Shown here in pieces: positions 22,384 to 35,224 of a DNA stretch of 64,000 bases. The notes below the pieces were generated by a model that was given only the letters and a program-made list of their open reading frames with translations, had not been told where the DNA came from and made no database searches. How positions within the stretch are numbered: the stretch's first letter is position 1; the number at the start of each line of letters is the position of its first letter. Location of the stretch: positions 9,362,001-9,426,000 of the forward strand of contig NC_059549.1 in the NCBI RefSeq assembly GCF_905220415.1. Reading direction: 5' to 3'. The position numbers and the translations under genes are program-made. The DNA comes from Colias croceus. Lineage: Eukaryota; Arthropoda; Insecta; Lepidoptera; Pieridae.

Positions 22384-23890
22384 CAAGAAGCTTATATCTA
22401 ATACACTGGAGATTGCACTATGATCATTAACTTGTAACAAGAAAATATGACCTAGAATGACGTCAGTCATGTTTTTTGTCTCTTTCTGTTGAGTGACCAC
22501 GCTGGTTTGTAAATTCAGGATTTTTCAAAATAGAAAAAACTAAAAATCATGGTCTATAAATAATAACGACATAGGTATATTTTTAACAGTATTTATATTA
22601 TAATATTATGGTCATACTTTATAGGTACATACAATTTTAATTGGTATAGAATGATAGTTTTAAATAACTTTTGGCTACAAAGCTTGGATATGAACCGATA
22701 TATAGCATTAACATCCTTTGTAAATAGAGGAAAGTTGTGTTTTGCATCAGATGCTGTTTACCAAATTGTAAGCTACTCAGATCTTCTTTTTAAACGCGTT
22801 GCTTCGACTGGTCAATTTCAAGCCAAAATCATCAAAGAAAAACTGTTTAGCTGCCTTGCACAAATTTCAGCTAACTTTACAAAGTTTATTTTTCAAAAGG
22901 TATTTTTTTCTGGGTCGTAATCCTCAGTAACCTTGATGGGCACATATATTTCTTTTTATTTTACTTTTTGGAAAGCTGAAATACGTAAAACAAAAAAATA
23001 TAAGGTAAGTTAAAAAAGTATAAATTTCAATGTAAAAACGAACAATTTTATAACTACATGTGAGTGCAACACCGATGTCGTGTGTTGTTTCATTACTAGT
23101 AACAATCTTTAAAATGGTGTTCTAAATTTTCATCATAATATTGTTATTACAATATATTCTCCTCGCTATCCATAAAAACTCGTCATCATGGTTACCTTAC
23201 TTGTTAAATTTGTTTATTGAAAACTTGTTGAAAAATGATAAAGTATTGGGGAAATAACAAATTTAACATGACTGCTTACTAAAATGATGCTAAATTAGAC
23301 AATTTTTGCCATTGAAATGATTCTAAACAGGTAAATGCAGGAGTATTGAGGAATATTGTAAATAACGTAAATATACACTTGCCTGTGAAATTCTATGCCA
23401 GAATTTGGTATCCAAACACTTCTGCAATTTTGCACAATACAATGCATTCATTATATTCGGAAAATATTCATTAAATAAGCAACAATATTAACTTAAATAT
23501 TCGAAGCGACGCAATTTTTTTGACACACATGCCATATTGACAAAGTGAGAGTTGCTACAATTTTATTATGGTGACTACCCATAATCAGGGAGTATCGCTT
23601 TTTAATAATTGGTTTAGATACTTATTTTATTTAGCATAAATAATAATTGTCTCATCCAACAATGATTCTGAATGACGTTTTTGGCAATTTATCAACAAAC
23701 TCATGTACAAAAACTAACCTTTTGCACAGAATATTACGGCATACATAGTAGCCTTGGGAAAACTTCGTATTAACAGTGGCAATACCAAGTTAGGTGTGAA
23801 AGTGATAAAAAACATGAACTGGGCAATATTTTCTTGTTACACGTCAATGCTCATACCGAAATCTCCAGTGTATTAGATATAAGCTTCTTG
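22384..23890. mobile_element. 1507-bp DNA transposon, 8-bp target duplication (hAT-like)
   Basis: The ends are inverted repeats of about 65 bp: CAAGAAGCTTATATCTAATA at 22384 and its reverse complement ending at 23890. Both are flanked by GACCTTGC (22376-22383 and 23891-23898). An exact 8-bp duplication with a CA-starting end fits hAT elements; P-type elements also make 8-bp duplications. The inner part of the inverted repeat is diverged but still ends in TGTAACAAGAAAATAT. The only notable frame is 89 codons at 22651-22920, with no DDE or zinc-finger motif, so it is probably a non-autonomous deletion derivative. Confidence 0.85.
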
Positions 23891-23898
23891 GACCTTGC

Positions 23899-25131
23899 AA
23901 TATAAACTAATTACAATGTTAATCGAAAAGAATTATCAAATAATTAAGTAGTTATTTCTAAAAAGTAATTATGTACCAAGTACCAACTCCGTCCCAGAAT
24001 AATATGAAACCAATGAAACGAATAAACATTTAACGCATACAGATATAACTATGTATAATGTAGACACAAAAATAAAACAGATAATAAATTATGTATGCAT
24101 GCCACAGACCATAATCATCGTATTTGAATACCGTGAACAATGATAATCTAAAACCACTGTTGTATTGACATTTGATTGACTCCCATTGTTTTTAATAGTC
24201 AATATTGATCCTAATCATGTGGATATGTATTTTTTAATTAGCATTGCTTCTAAAATAGCTTTAGGTACGTCATAAATATAATTTGAAAAACTAAAAAACA
24301 CGCTTAACTAAAAAGTAAAAAATTAAAATCGAGTCGAAAGGTTACATACAAACAGTGATTAACTTTGCCTTCATATAAATAGAAAATGGGAAGCAGGATA
24401 TAACGAAAGGCACAACATTTTATTTGTACTCAATACTATTAATATGGAAAAGTATGTTGTATAACTACAAAAACTATCGTTCCATAAAAGAATTTTGCGT
24501 AAAAAAATAAATAACTTTCGATAGAATTTAACATACATTTCAACGGAAATTATGATCTACCTGATCTAATTGCTCGGTTTTACTTGAAATCAATTTGTAG
24601 ATACATAAAATATTATGTTCTAATAGGTGATTACCTGTTTGATGATACATATCTACTAGGATAATAGAATAGGACATATTTTGGGACAGTTTTCAAGCTT
24701 CATTTTTCTATCACACGATTTATTTTAATATAATGTTAACATCTGTTATCAATCCATTCACAGCCTTTGCAGACGCTATCAATGAAATAGCAAAAAAACC
24801 TCCATAAAATATTTTCCTATACAAATCGTATTTTCCCAGAAACGAGAAGTCTATTTCAATTAAATTTTACATTTTGTGATGTTATTGTAATATGATGAAA
24901 TATTCAATTTTCTCTGCATGTTTTCTAAAAATTCGTTATTTAAAAATTATAGAATTTTTCTTACGCAACATTACCCGATATACATTGTCTATGAAGGCTC
25001 TTCACGGTTGACAAGGCTCGACCCGAGCTCAAGATTAACTCGACTAGCGCATGACGAATCTGTGATCTTGTTTTGCTTTCCACTTTCGATTTTATTAGAA
25101 TACAATTATACCTAGGTAATTATATTATTAA
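23899..25131. other. Intergenic or intronic DNA
   Basis: AT-rich; no supported gene. Confidence 0.45.
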
Positions 25132-25301
25132 CTAGCGGTCCGCCCCGGCTTCGCCCGTGGTACATATTCACGTTTTCTCTACATAAGAACCATCCTCGTA
25201 CTTCAAGGAATATAATAAAAAAAGAATTAAAGAAATCGGTTCAGCTGTTCTAAAGTTATGCGCTTACCAACACATTTTGGGATTCATTTTTATATTATAG
25301 A
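25132..25301 (-). mobile_element. Full-length Helitron-like element (170 bp, minus orientation)
   Basis: In plus coordinates it starts A|CTAGCGGTCCGCCCCGGCTT and ends GA|T. It is the inverse of the family at 1737-1905, with shared internal sequence CATAAGAACCATCCTCGTAC. Confidence 0.75.
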
Positions 25302-26219
25302 TAATATTGTTTAGTGCTTGGGTTGTAACCTGTACCTAAATAATATACTTGTCAATCAAGCCAAGATAATAACTGCATACCAATCTCGAAATTTTCTGCG
25401 AATTTTAATGCTAATATGTGAAACGGCTCTACCACTTTAGGTGCTGTTTTCACGATCATGCTTTGAATTTACATTTTTTTATTCTGAATAATCTATCCTA
25501 ACACAACTATCTAATTACTAAACAGTCCGAATATCAGTCAATATGCGGAGAAAAAATAATTCCTATACATACATTAACATTTTATCTCTACATACGTCCA
25601 TGACAATGAAATTTCTCATTACCTCATAATTACAGTTTATACATTAAACAGTTGATAAAGTTACGTATTTAGAAAGCTCGTAAAATACAGGAAGCGATCG
25701 CTTGTATCTTGGGTCAGTAACATTAAACTAATATACGTTATTTATAAACTGCATAGGGTCGGCAAACTGTAGCATTCTACGCTTATTTTAGAATATATTT
25801 TTGGCATTTGAAACTAAAATGTAAAGCCCTAACATAGATTAACCTAATATATTAGCTACCGGATTTTGGAAAAATTTCTTACATTTTGTTTATTAAACAA
25901 CAGAATGTATACAGCATTAAATCTTCGTCTTTGGCTAGTTCATGAAGTATTTCACATAATAGTCCAAACTCTTATCAAATATGTTTACTAGATAAAATCT
26001 ATACATATTCATACGCAATGCGTAATCTTGTTATTTTTGTTTTACACCGCCGATTTATCATAACGTATGTTTCAACGATTTCATCGGAAAAAAACTATAA
26101 TCAACTAAAATAAACAAATATGATCGGTATAGCATGAGACTAAAATAATCAAATTTAAAGTATGTGAAAACTGCAGCGTGGAACCATCAAAAGGGGACAC
26201 CTGCAGTCGACGATGTATA
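25302..26219. other. Intergenic or intronic DNA
   Basis: AT-rich; nothing supported. Confidence 0.45.
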
Positions 26220-26436
26220 TCTTCTTAATATATATAAATCTCGTGTCACAATGTTTGTCCTCAATGGACTCCTAAACCACTTAACCGATTATAATAAAAT
26301 TCGCACACCATGTGTAGTTCGATCCAACTTGAGAGAAGGTTTTATGTTTTAGGTTTTATCCCGGAAATCCCTCGGGAACGGGAACTATGCGGGTTTTCCT
26401 TTGAAAACGCGGGCGAAGCCGCGGGCGGAAAGCTAG
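26220..26436 (+). mobile_element. Chimeric Helitron-like element, 5' module A with CGGAAAGCTAG 3' module
   Basis: The 5' half (TCTCGTGTCACAATGTTTGT ... GTTCGATCCAACTTGAGAGA) is nearly identical to the minus-strand copy at 28198-28364. After that point it continues into ATCCCGGAAATCCCTCGGGA and the GCGGGCGGAAAGCTAG end shared with 63120-63347. Confidence 0.75.
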
Positions 26437-26856
26437 TACTATATATGTATTATCTATAGATAACAATGACTATAATTCCTAATAACTATCATAAGGTTAC
26501 TCAACTTATTTCTGTGGGGGGAAGTAGTTATGTCATGTACAGATTGACAAATAGATATGGCAATACATATAATTTCTGTTTAGTTAGCAAATGCTATTAT
26601 CGTCGTATAGATTATCTGTTTACTGCGAATAACGAAACCAATCACTTCAATCCATTTCACAAGCTTTGTGACGGATTTAAAGCGTGATTTATTTATGAAT
26701 ATAAAACCTATTTTTAAAAGATAGAAGTGATAAACTTTACTGCTCTTTCTCATAAAACTACTGAACAGATTCGGTTTTTTGGTATAGTAATAGCTCTAGA
26801 GTCTAGAACAACTATAATGCCATCAACTATCAGTGCTTGCCTTGAATACTTATCTA
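26437..26856. other. Intergenic or intronic DNA
   Basis: Frames of 73 and 69 aa here have no recognisable domain. Part of the sequence near 26725-26790 resembles Helitron-like interior (AAACTACTGAACAGATTCGG). Confidence 0.45.
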
Positions 26857-26943
26857 ACACCGAAAGAATTTTTCAAATCGGACCAGTAGTTCCTGAGATT
26901 AGCGCGTTCAAACAAACAAGCTCTCCAGCTTTATAATATAAGC
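26857..26943 (-). mobile_element. Truncated Helitron-like copy (AATATTATAAAGCTGAAG family)
   Basis: The reverse complement of this stretch matches the first 85 bp of the copy at 35000 (GAACGCGCTAATCTC, ACTACTGGTCCGATTTGAAA). The 3' half is absent. Confidence 0.65.
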
Positions 26944-28197
26944 ACAGTATTACTGTGGTATTACCATATTTCCTAGGAAAATAATATTGTAATACTGTGA
27001 TATAAGTATAGATAGCTGTTAAATAGTGAACTCCCCAACCAACTAGAGAACTTATTAAGTTATTACCAAATAGCTTCACATAGAACTTCATTCCAACAGG
27101 GAAGTCAATCGAAATTGCATACATCACGATACATCGAATACGTAAAAACGTGATAATTCCATACAATCGTAATCTCTGATTACATGAGTCAGTGCTGTAA
27201 TAGCAATGATCGATACGTCAGTCTGAATTACTGCTTCTACGGGTATTGTAGTGCTGATGTCTTTTAAAAGTATCAAACAGTATTTTGAACATGTAAGTCT
27301 TTTGTCTATACGTAATAGAAGTCGTGTTTGTGGTTACTTAACTCCGAAATTGCTTGACCGATTGTTTGTGTATAGCTGGTACTAGTAGGTATGTCGTTAA
27401 GTTTATTTCATAGTATCAAAATAATATAAGTGATAATAATTAGTAAATTCAAAATAATATCATGAGATAAAATATCAAAACAATACCGGTTGTGTCATTT
27501 TCATTTGTTTGTTTAGGTATACATCGACAACTTTTTCATCTTATGTGTAAAATTTATTTAATTTTCTTTCGTTATTTCTTATAATAAACCAATAACAAAT
27601 ATTCATAAAAATATTCTTCTATACAAACGAACCCCCTTTTATTATCACCGATTTTTACTAGACGACTTATCACTATACCTAGTCAAACTTTTTTGCCTTA
27701 GCCCTCATAGAAACCATTTGCATGTTATCTTCATATTATCAACCTCAACATCCAAAGACACAAAGCACCGTAACCATCAATTAATATTACGGTAACACAT
27801 CGGTTATTTCTCACGAACTCAAATGGGTACTAACTAGTTTGAGTTCCGTTCTCTGATGGATTAGCATCCTACAGATGCAATCTTCAAGACTTGTTATTAC
27901 GGCGCATCTATGCTAATTTATTAAAAAAATATTTTGAATCTACGATTAAAGTAATAAAAAATGATTTGAAGTGGCATTGAAACTGAGAATATATAATATG
28001 GAGGATAATATAGAAAAACTTCCGGAAATTTGATTATAAACAGCTGCTATTAATGACCTAATTAAAAAATTATAAGAATGTTGTTTCTTGTTATCTTATA
28101 AAAAGTGAACCTTTAATTAAATTAGGTCATTAAATTCAATACAGCAGGTGTATCACATTCATCTATATATAAAAAGTAATCGTACTATATAAACCAA
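26944..28197. other. Intergenic or intronic DNA
   Basis: Begins with an imperfect hairpin (CACAGTATTAC at 26944 with GTAATACTGTG near 26990). Otherwise AT-rich without supported genes. Confidence 0.45.
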
Positions 28198-28364
28198 CTA
28201 GTGGTTCGCCCCGGCTTCGCCCGTGGTACCTACATGTTTAAACTATCCTATCTCTCAAGTTGGATCGAACTGCACATGGTGTGCGAATTTTATTATAATC
28301 GGTTAAGTGGTTTAGGAGTCCATTGAGGACAAACATTGTGACACGAGATTTATATATATTAAGA
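28198..28364 (-). mobile_element. Chimeric Helitron-like element, 5' module A with GGGGCGAACCACTAG 3' module
   Basis: Flanked by A on the left and T on the right as A|CTAG...GA|T. It shares its 5' half with 26220-26436 but its 3' tail with 1737-1905 and 25132-25301. The TA-flanked element at 28367 begins immediately beside its 5' terminus. Confidence 0.8.
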
Positions 28365-28366
28365 TA

Positions 28367-30058
28367 GGGTCATTGCGCCAGTTCGCGTCCACTTAGTGCA
28401 GTTGGAAAGTTTGAAGGAGAAAATAAAAATGTTCCAGAACAAATTTCAACGCAAAATTTATGTAACGTGGTCATTACATAGTCTATTTTAAGATTTACTT
28501 TCAATTGTGTTGGAAATATCATGTGGTTTTTATTTATCTAGACAAATAGCAGAATTAGGCGTTTTACCCAGTTCGCGTCCAAAAATTCCAGTTTGCGTCC
28601 ACCCGTGGACCAGTTCGCGTCCACCAGCTTAGAAAAAGAATTAAAAGTGTATTGGGTGATATTTTATCAGATAAATGCAAATAAAAATTAGATTTTAATA
28701 AATTATTTATTTACGAATATAGTTATTTAATAAAAACCGGCCAAATGCGAGTGGGACTCGCATACCAAGGGTTCCGTATTAACCTGTTTTTTTTTCATAT
28801 GTTTTATCTGTAAATGATTATTTTTTCAATATTTCCCTTATTCGTGCTATAAGACGTTGCTTCGTACCAAACTTCAAGTGTCTGTGTTCACGTAAAGTAC
28901 CCTGTAGGTTTTGATTCCCTTGCGAATGTCGAAATTTACGAAAATTTGCAGCATAAACGGCTGTATCTTTTGAATTCTTTGGCTTATAGGATTGATTTTT
29001 TCACTGCTTCAAGGGACCGTAGACTTGAGTATATTCAATATAAATTTCAGCCTTATACCTGAACGCGTTACTGAGAAAAAGGGTCTTGACAGAAAGACAG
29101 ACCGGCAGACGGACATACAGACGGACGGATATCAAAGTGATCCTACAAGGATTCCGGTTTTTTAATTTCACTGTAAGGAAACTGGAAAAACTTATTTATA
29201 TTTATCTTCTCATCATTAATAGAACTAAAAATTAACAAAAAACAAAGTTACATTATGTAAATAAATAATAATCAGTTCTATTAAGATTACCTACCTATAC
29301 CCTATTTTTTAGTTTCTAATGAATTAAATTTCTTTTTTGTTTATATTATTTTCTTAACCACAGACTTATTGACTCTCATTCTCAAGTCTCATTCTTAGAA
29401 TACCCATTTTAAAATGAAAAAATAGCATAAAAATTTGCTAATTTGAATGAAAATTTAAATTACCAGCTTGTAGTCTTAGTCAAAAATTTACAATCTATTT
29501 TAAATTATGTATTTTAACAAATAATTCATTGCTACGTAATGAAAAACAATGTGGACGCAATATGTTCTATTGATACTATACTATAGGTATAGTTTGCGCC
29601 CACCGTGGACGCAAAATGGAAGTTGTACAAATTCGGTGTAGTAATTCGCGTCCACCTTATTTTAGCTATTAATTGTAAACGAAATAAGCTGATTTATAAT
29701 CCATACTATTCCATGTTTTGTTAGCAAAGTAAAGAAACAGTTACATATTCAAAAATTCACATTTAACAATAAGATACTTACCGCCAAACGCGACGCTGCG
29801 CACTATTTTTTTTCTCAAAATTCCGCGCGTTTTAGCTCTCTCGTCTAATAGCCAAAATTAAATATTTTATTTAAATAGGATAGGCGGTGCGCAGGCATAT
29901 TTTGAATATGTGTGCATGTCTCTTATACAGTGAGGTATTATCGGAAATTTTTCTTATTACAATTTTGCATAAATTTTACTTATTTTCGTGAATTTTCTAA
30001 AAGATATCCGCAAAATGGACGCGAATAGGCAGGTGGACGCGAACAGGCGCAATGACCC
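28367..30058. mobile_element. 1692-bp TA-flanked DNA transposon with repeated GTTCGCGTCCAC motifs
   Basis: Termini GGGTCATTGCGCCAGTTCGC and its near-exact inverted copy at 30058 are bordered by TA (28365-28366 and 30059-30060), the Tc1/mariner-type duplication. A 12-14-bp motif GTTCGCGTCCAC and close variants recur at both ends, about four on the left (28379-28622) and five on the right (29549-30048). No transposase frame is visible, so it is non-autonomous. A second repeat (28735-29165) is nested inside. Confidence 0.8.
28735..29165 (+). repeat. Nested dispersed repeat, CCGGCCAAATGCGAGTGGGA type
   Basis: Begins CCGGCCAAATGCGAGTGGGA, a start common to many lepidopteran dispersed repeats. It runs through a GACGGA-rich stretch (GGACATACAGACGGACGG) to GGATTCCGG. 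It is inserted in the TA-flanked element. It has no ORF; its class is uncertain. Confidence 0.55.
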
Positions 30059-30070
30059 TAATATATGTAA

Positions 30071-30130
30071 CTAGCTTACCGCCCGCGGCTTCGCCCGCTT
30101 TGTCTATCTATTAAAAAAAACCGCAGATGT
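30071..30130 (-). mobile_element. Truncated Helitron-like 3' end
   Basis: A|CTAGCTTACCGCCCGCGGCT followed by TCGCCCGCTTTGTCTA is the minus-strand 3' module of the 43507 family. It lies 10 bp right of the TA-flanked transposon. Confidence 0.6.
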
Positions 30131-32502
30131 CAAAACTTATACAAGGTCATAAATGAAGAGAAAGTATAACTACGGTAGCATCCATAAACATATATACTTT
30201 TACTTTTTATTATATTTGGGTTGCCATAACAATGTTAAACATCTATTGTCTGAGGTTTAACAATGTACGTAGGCGCGCCAAACGGAATTGGTTGACGGTA
30301 TGTGACCGTATTTTTGTATGGGAACGTGAAGGGAATTGGAAAAATATGAGCTGATTTATCTATTGGTGATTGAATGTCTTTATTATATGTATTATAATGT
30401 CTTCCGTCTTTTATCCTAAAACAATCTACTGCTACTCAATAGGTACTCGTAATTCTTCTTTGAGTAGAACTTTGGAACTTTAAACACACCTCTTTCCGAT
30501 CATAATTGAGTTCTATAAGTCTCTAAACAAACTTTTGACTCATTTTTATTAGTTGTAAGTATATTTTACAGTAAAAAAATACCATAAACAAGTTGACTCA
30601 GCTATAATAATATATAACAGATTGAGCTCCATTAAAAATAAAATTACCTCTAAAGCAATAACAGTAAATGCTATTTTATGCAAAAAATAAAAATAAAAAA
30701 CGGGTCATACTGCAAGGTTAACTCTATAAAAAGTTTAATTTGGTCATTGGTCAAGTTTCTGCAATATTATTAAACAATTTCTTATGAAAAATAAATTCGA
30801 ATAGGAATGTGGTTTAAAAAAAACATTTTAGCGTTAATTAGTTTATTTCTCAATAGTAAATATAAACTAGTCATTTTTAAGACATTTATAAAGGCTTATA
30901 GAAATTGATGATGGAACGCATGGTCCCAAAAAATATATAAAAGAAAATCTATCATACCATACGACCAAAACAAAACCATACCATACATTTTGGCTTTAGT
31001 AATCAAAAAAGTTTATATATATTAAAACATAAAGAACCGGAGTTGTTAAAACATCTGTTTCATAACCTTTAAATTTTTGTTAAAAATTAGTTCCAATTGC
31101 AATTTATAAACGAACGCGTCCTAAATGTCAGCTTATATTATGTCAGTTTATAAAAAATGGCAGATGTATTAACAAAAATAATTAGATGATAATAACATTC
31201 CTGAAAATGCTACAGAATTATATACCTAATCTTAAATATATAAATAACTCGACAGTATCATAGTTTAATGAAAGAAAGAATATTATATCTAAAAAATTTA
31301 ATATGTTTTGACCTTTTTCCTCTTAATTAAAGGAAGTTCAAACATAATCTAATTATAGAACCATTTCCATAATTATAGAGGTTTAAATTCAACGTAAACA
31401 AATAAAAAGCCTGTATTTTATCGAATTCTTAATCTCTAAATTTATAATGCAGCCCTTGAACACACGTAACAACCTTGTTAAAGATAAAACGATTTTTTGC
31501 AACTTTGACAAAAAAGAAAAAACTAATTTCGTTCTGCACGTTTATGATTGCGTTTGTGCTAAATACGTATATAAAAAAGCGGGAGGAATTTTAAATTAAA
31601 ATACATGTCAATTTAAATTCAGTCAGTTGTTATTTTTTTAAGAATCTGATGTACCTAGTTACTTCTTCAATCTAAATGATGTCAATTAAATATTTACTAT
31701 TAAATACATTTCATTATTTTTGTCGACTTTCTCTATAAAGTCAAGATTTGATCTGATTATTTTGATGATGATAACTGAACATTTCCTGATTAGATATTGA
31801 AAATATATGATAAGATTCTATTAAATTTCTATGAGATGTTCTTCACAAATATTATAAAACTCTTGATTTTCGTGTTATCACACGATGTTTAGTGTGTTTA
31901 GTAATTTTTGCCTATAATTATGTTGCGTAAATAGTAAATACACAAACACCAATAATATTGTTAATTATAAAAATACACAAATAACAATAATCTGTTTTAA
32001 TCAAATTATTAGAATAGGATTACCATTCAATTAATTGATAACGTATCTCTAAAGACTACATCGTATATATTCAATTAACGCACATGAGATAAATTCATTG
32101 ATTTATATTTAAAAATATGCTGAAATTCTATATCCCCTTGTGATTGGGAATTTCACTAATCGATTTTATTTAGGTATGCCTTTTGCACCTTGCCATGTCT
32201 GGACAAGATTTGTCTCCATCAAAACTAAAATAATTTAATATCAAACAGGCATAAATCAGTATACCAAAGAAACTAATTAATGAGATTTAAACCGGGTTTT
32301 AATTAGGTACTTATTATTCCTACAATTCGGCTGTCTAATTACCATATGTATAGTGATTTATGACCGATTTTAAATCGTCACAATGAGCAGGTGAAGCCTC
32401 TTATTATGTAACGAGTTAGTCATATCTGATTCACCAAACATCTATACGTGGGTTTAAATACTTACTTACATCGCTTATTTGGTAACTTGAGCTTATTTTG
32501 TA
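30131..32502. other. Intergenic or intronic DNA
   Basis: About 2.4 kb, very AT-rich; no supported gene, exon or repeat boundary. Confidence 0.45.
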
Positions 32503-32511
32503 TTTTAAGAA

Positions 32512-33552
32512 GGGTATCATTTAAGCTATCACCAATTTAATAGGGTTTGTCCTCAAAATAGTAGATCTGTCACCAAAATGTACCTAGTCACCAAACAATG
32601 CAAAATCAGTTCCACAATAAATCACCTAAAATCCTGAGATATAAGGTCTAGTACCAAATAAATGTTTTTTTATGTATTATAATAGGTGTGTCCTAATAAG
32701 TATTTAAGCAAACAAATTTAAAGAGATCACCAATAAATCATAATATTATGTTACTAGAAAATTGTATTAAGTTCAAAAAAAAATTTGGGTTGTCATCATC
32801 GTTTCAACCAAAAGATTCTGCTACTTAACTAGACTCCCAAGGTTCTAAATTTCCACTGGTAGTATAAATTATATTTAAATAAAATTTTTAGCTGAGTAGT
32901 TAATAAAACAATTAAAGTCAAAATAATCAATATTTATTGTTTAAAATAATTACCACTGAACAATCAGCGCTGGTTTAATAGCTGGCTTATGGCTAGCAGA
33001 ATAGTAGATAAAACACTTAATTAAAGTTAAAATAATCAATATTTATTCTTAAAAATAATAACCACTGAATAATCATTTGGTCATCCTTGGTTGTTTTAAA
33101 GCGCGCCAATTTGTATCCGCCCCTTTGATCATTTTTTCATTAAAATTATAAATTGATGTATTAAATTGGTAACGAATACTATTAATTTAATATCTGAACG
33201 AAATAAAATGTTACTACTGTATTGGTGACAAAATATCAAATAAAAAGGAGTCGCAGTCAGGGATCGATAATCAATTTATTTGGTGACAGATCTACCATTC
33301 TGAGCACAGAGCTATAACTAAGTAACAAAACTGTTATTATAAGAACGAAGTTTATATTCATGTAATGCAATATAATTTTATTGGTTATCGATCTCTTATT
33401 TTACACATATATTAACATTAATTTGATAATTCATACCTGGGACCAATTTTTGTTTATCTGAGAACGAAAATATTTCGTGGTGATAGATCTATTTATTAGG
33501 TGATACAACTTGATGACAAATATAAATTTTGGTGATAGAAAATATAGTTCCC
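32512..33552. mobile_element. 1041-bp element with 9-bp target duplication (Mutator-like)
   Basis: Starts GGGTATC and ends GTTCCC. It is flanked on both sides by TTTTAAGAA (32503-32511 and 33553-33561), a 9-bp duplication typical of Mutator-like elements. The ends share CTATCACCAA within imperfect terminal repeats. TCACC motifs point one way on the left (near 32528, 32569, 32589, 32625, 32725), and GGTGA points the other way on the right (near 33224, 33281, 33478, 33500, 33531). GTAGATCTGTCACCAAA is exactly inverted at 33279. The interior has a two-copy repeat of about 115 bp around AAAATAATCAATATTTATT. No transposase frame. Confidence 0.75.
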
Positions 33553-33561
33553 TTTTAAGAA

Positions 33562-34999
33562 TATAGGTAATTTATTGTATGTCCTTATAGGTAATATGTA
33601 CAAAATAAAAAAATACACATTAAATGATAGATTTATGCTTAAAAATTTGCAATAAAAACATACATATTATATGTTTTATGAGAGTAATGGAATAATTTAA
33701 AGTTCTCTAGAATTTTCGATTATATATGTACGGGAGCGCAAACGTGTAAATATTTTGTAATTTGTGGTAATAATATTATTTCAAAAAATGTTTGCTAAAT
33801 TCGATCAGAAACTGTATTTGTGGCAAATCCAAGCAAAAGTATTTCTGTTGTATTATTTTTTATTTCAGTACTATTATTATTTGTATTATTTATTTGTTAT
33901 TCAATTGAAGTAAAAATGTAAAAAAAAACTTTTTTAAATACAGAAGTACCAACAAATTTCTATAAATAAACATACTAACTTTCGCATAAGATCGAATGCT
34001 ACATATAGTATTGTTTACATAACCTGTAGTTAACATAGCCCTTGTGAAAGCGAGGGAAAACCTGATCTGGCTAGACTAAAGTTTTCTGCCCATAACTGTA
34101 TCGCTTTCCTAGTAACAATCTCGATTTTTTCCGTTAGTTCTTTTTCATAATCAACATTTTATTTATTTATATTTCAACTTATAACTGCAAGCTTCACACC
34201 GCTTTTTTTAAATGCCTATCTAATGCTTATCTAGACTATAATCTATCACTGTGATAAATTTCATCCATATCCAATCAGCCATTTAGCGTTGCATTGAAAA
34301 AAGTCATAATAATTACCTATAAGTAAAGGGCTCAAGTTTATTTCACAAAAATGTAACAAACAACGTCAAGAAACATAATTTCTACGAAACACGATTACCC
34401 AACCTAACATTAAAATTCCTTTGAAATTCGTATGAAGCCTTCTTCAATACAATTTAATATTCCGTGGGAAAGCACTTGATAATTTCTTTCGTTCCCACAA
34501 ACTAATAGATGTGTAATGAAATGTTTTGGGACTTAATTGTAACCACAATTCTTATTACATAATTATGATAAAAATAAATGGCGCTTTCTCGTTATTTAAT
34601 AGATTGATATACTTTTCAGAGTGTTTCCCATACCACAACAGTTGGTAGTACCTACAATTTAACTGTGAAGTAACTACAAAATTTTAAAAGATACAATTCT
34701 TTTTGAATTAATCGTGAATTTAACTTCTAACCTGATGTTTTTAGAGAAAAAAGAGTACTTACAAGTTACATAGGCAATAACGTCGACTAAAAAGTAAGAA
34801 CTTATAAAGGCTTATAAATATTCATAAAAGTTATGACTGTAGTCTGAATGCAGAATAAACACAGTTTCATCGTCTTATATTTGACATTGCTTTACTAAAA
34901 TCCTTGACATTTACATCTGCCTAAATTATACAGAAGATAATATAATAAATGAGAATTGATGAAGACCTATTACTACTCTAACTTTATATTTAAGATACA
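33562..34999. other. Intergenic or intronic DNA
   Basis: AT-rich; nothing supported. Confidence 0.45.
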
Positions 35000-35224
35000 T
35001 CTATACTAATATTATAAAGCTGAAGAGTTTGTTTGCTTGTTTGTTTGTTTGTTTGATTGTTTGTTTGTTTGTTTGTTTGAACGCGCTAATCTCGGGAACT
35101 ACTGGTCCGATTTCAAAAATTATTTCGGTGTTAGATAGCCCATTTATCGAGGAAGGTTATAGGCTATATATCATCACGCTACGACCAACAGGAGTGGGGC
35201 CACGGGGGTGGAACCGGCAGCTAG
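35000..35224 (+). mobile_element. Full-length Helitron-like element with expanded (GTTT)n
   Basis: Begins TCTATACTAATATTATAAAG after A and ends CCGGCAGCTAG before T. A GTTT microsatellite (35031-35080) expands the segment that is short in the sister copy 61999-62193. The 93-aa frame reading through it is spurious. Confidence 0.8.

Noticed and set aside
22651..22920. An 89-aa ORF inside the hAT-like element as a transposase
   Set aside because: No catalytic DDE, BED zinc-finger or dimerisation motif can be seen.
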